Source: JASDSY01 sp041441465 (lineage in GTDB: Bacteria; Muiribacteriota; UBA9980). Taken from it: a stretch of 64,000 nt of DNA. The notes under the pieces were generated by a model, which saw nothing but the letters and a program-made list of their open reading frames with translations, searched no databases and was not told the DNA's origin. The stretch spans positions 115,781 to 179,780 of the forward strand of contig JASDSY010000015.1 of assembly GCA_041441465.1 (NCBI GenBank). Reading direction: 5' to 3'. Made by a program: the position numbers and the translations under genes. Below are positions 62,976-64,000 of the stretch, in pieces (within the stretch, counting starts at the first letter, position 1; each line of letters starts with the position of its first letter).

Positions 62976-63824
62976 ATGAATTTAAGAATTTATTTTTTAG
63001 TATTGATGTTGTTAATTCTTCCATCTTTTTCTTATGCGACGGAAGAAACTTCGTTAGAAGCGCTTTATAAGGATTTTAATAATACATTATTGCATTTTGA
63101 CGACGGTAAGCCATATTCGGAATATTGTCAGGATATTTCAAAATTAATGGAACTTGCCGTTAAAATTATAGAAAAAAACCCCGGTTCTTATGAAGCGTAT
63201 GATACATTGCTTGGATTGCCATCCGAATTTAATTTGATAAGCGAAGAACCGCGCCAGTACTATAAAAAATTGAAAGAAGAATGCTATGCCGACCTTTCCG
63301 ATGTAAATAAAAATATGGCGGCTAAAATCGTGTTTATGCGTATAACTTACCTGTGGGGGGAGTTTGCGCATTGTGATGAAGATATTTGTAAAAGCTGCGT
63401 TGATAATTTGAAAAAAATGAAAAACGAATGCATCGATAAAAATTATGCCGCACTTGCGACTGCTTCGCTTTTTGATTTTTATACTACGGGCCTGGATAAG
63501 AATGATTATAGAAAGGAATTTTTGGAAAAATTTCCGAAACATCCTGCGGTTTGCGATGTGAAACTTAATATCGCGTTTGATAATTATACAAATAAGAAAT
63601 ATCGGGAATGTATAGAAGAAATAAATAAGCTTCTTAACGATTATAAAAATGATAAAAATTTTGATAAATTTGAAATTGTTTGTTATCATGGGCTTGGTTT
63701 ATGTTATATAAAGTTGGATGATATTGAAACGGCCCGTAAATATCTTGATTTGATTTTACAAAAAGCGCCCGAAAGCATGGAATATGAATTATTAAAAGAA
63801 CAGATCAAAAGAAAATCAAAGTGA
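62976..63824 (+). CDS. Small exported TPR-like protein
   Basis: A 282-residue protein with a signal peptide (IYFLVLMLLILPSFSYA). The mature part is all-helical; near the end, YTNKKYRECIEEINKLLNDY and CYHGLGLCYIKLDDIETARKY are TPR-type repeats. Four Cys occur near ECYAD, CDEDICKSC. No specific family is recognised. The ATG at 62976 has TAAGGA 5 nt upstream and was preferred over an in-frame ATG at 62952. It follows the FHA-GAF protein by 116 nt and ends at a strong terminator (63855-63891). Confidence 0.75.
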   Translation: MNLRIYFLVLMLLILPSFSYATEETSLEALYKDFNNTLLHFDDGKPYSEYCQDISKLMELAVKIIEKNPGSYEAYDTLLGLPSEFNLISEEPRQYYKKLKEECYADLSDVNKNMAAKIVFMRITYLWGEFAHCDEDICKSCVDNLKKMKNECIDKNYAALATASLFDFYTTGLDKNDYRKEFLEKFPKHPAVCDVKLNIAFDNYTNKKYRECIEEINKLLNDYKNDKNFDKFEIVCYHGLGLCYIKLDDIETARKYLDLILQKAPESMEYELLKEQIKRKSK

Positions 63825-63854
63825 TTTTGCCGGTGCGGGCTTGAAATGTATGAT

Positions 63855-63891
63855 AAAAAAGGAGCTGTCATTTTTAGATAGCTCCTTTTTT
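63855..63891 (+). terminator. Rho-independent terminator ending the plus-strand cluster
   Basis: GGAGCTGTC pairs with GATAGCTCC (one G-T pair) around a 7-nt loop, with an A run before and T run after. It lies 31 nt after the stop of the exported TPR-like gene. Because of the flanking A run it could also work from the right. Confidence 0.85.
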
Positions 63892-63902
63892 AATTTTAGA
63901 GA

Positions 63903-63970
63903 CCTTTTGAGCTCGCCTGACATTTTTATTGATATTTAAATTAAGTACTTAAGTTTCGCACCTCAAAAGG
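63903..63970. repeat. 9-bp inverted repeat at the right edge
   Basis: CCTTTTGAG (63903-63911) and CTCAAAAGG (63962-63970) are perfect inverted copies separated by 50 nt. The neighbouring gene is outside the window, so no role can be assigned. Confidence 0.35.
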
Positions 63971-64000
63971 CGTATAAATTCGTTTTATAGATATTTGAAA

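Noticed and set aside
1..64000. CRISPR arrays, intact insertion sequences, prophage or integrase genes
   Set aside because: No regularly spaced repeats, transposase, integrase or phage structural genes were seen; only the non-coding IS-end-like repeats near 59.1-59.4 kb.

Overview
The window is a 64-kb chromosomal segment from an AT-rich, diderm (outer-membrane) bacterium. The outer membrane is inferred from a secretin, PilO/PilP-like inner-membrane proteins, two AsmA-like proteins and many exported beta-rich proteins. The mixture of duplicated type IV pilus motors, FHA/GAF signalling proteins, NHL-repeat exoproteins and a PilM-PilN fusion suggests an uncultured candidate phylum of the Riflebacteria/Wallbacteria kind. 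That placement is a guess from gene content, not a measurement.

Layout. 1-1.6 kb: the 3' end of a DUF3352-like gene, two terminators, tmRNA (ssrA) and tRNA-Pro(CGG). 1.6-11.5 kb (minus strand): mutS, a GH63-type glycosidase, an AsmA-like protein overlapping nadC, and a TPR protein with a C-terminal membrane anchor. 11.5-16.5 kb (plus): a second AsmA-like protein, a SAM methyltransferase and a GT-C membrane glycosyltransferase. 16.7-24.5 kb (minus): type IV pilus set 1 (pilA, pilC, pilT, pilB), then aroE and an NHL/TPR exoprotein. 24.6-29.1 kb (plus): KAP NTPase, uppP and a FecR-domain protein. 29.1-41.3 kb (minus): a surface-protein locus with a 1570-residue P/PA14/Ig/NHL protein and a giant modular pilin. 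The giant pilin is split into two reading frames by a one-base shift at a T6 run; the restored protein would have about 2455 residues. 41.5-62.9 kb (plus): type IV pilus/type II secretion set 2. The order is FHA-GAF-adenylate cyclase, PilC/GspF, GspG-like pilin, Ig-like lipoprotein, PilM-PilN fusion, PilO, PilP, secretin, Big_5 protein, propeller-TPR-Ser/Thr kinase, PilB/GspE, GspH-like pilin, a gap with MITE-like IS ends, GspJ-like pilin, PilX-like protein, FHA-GAF-GspE_N protein. The window ends with a small exported TPR-like gene and a terminator.

How it fits together. The window has two extension ATPases, two platform proteins and one retraction ATPase, but only one alignment complex and secretin (PilMN-O-P-Q), so the two pilin sets may share one envelope channel. 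Set 2 is bracketed by two FHA proteins and contains its own Ser/Thr kinase and a nucleotide cyclase. Both PilB proteins start with the two 24-residue motifs of the c-di-GMP-binding MshEN domain. The arrangement suggests a pilus or pseudopilus machine controlled by phospho-threonine, cyclic nucleotides and possibly c-di-GMP, with the giant pilin as a candidate tip adhesin. That functional picture is inference; the gene identities are mostly direct.
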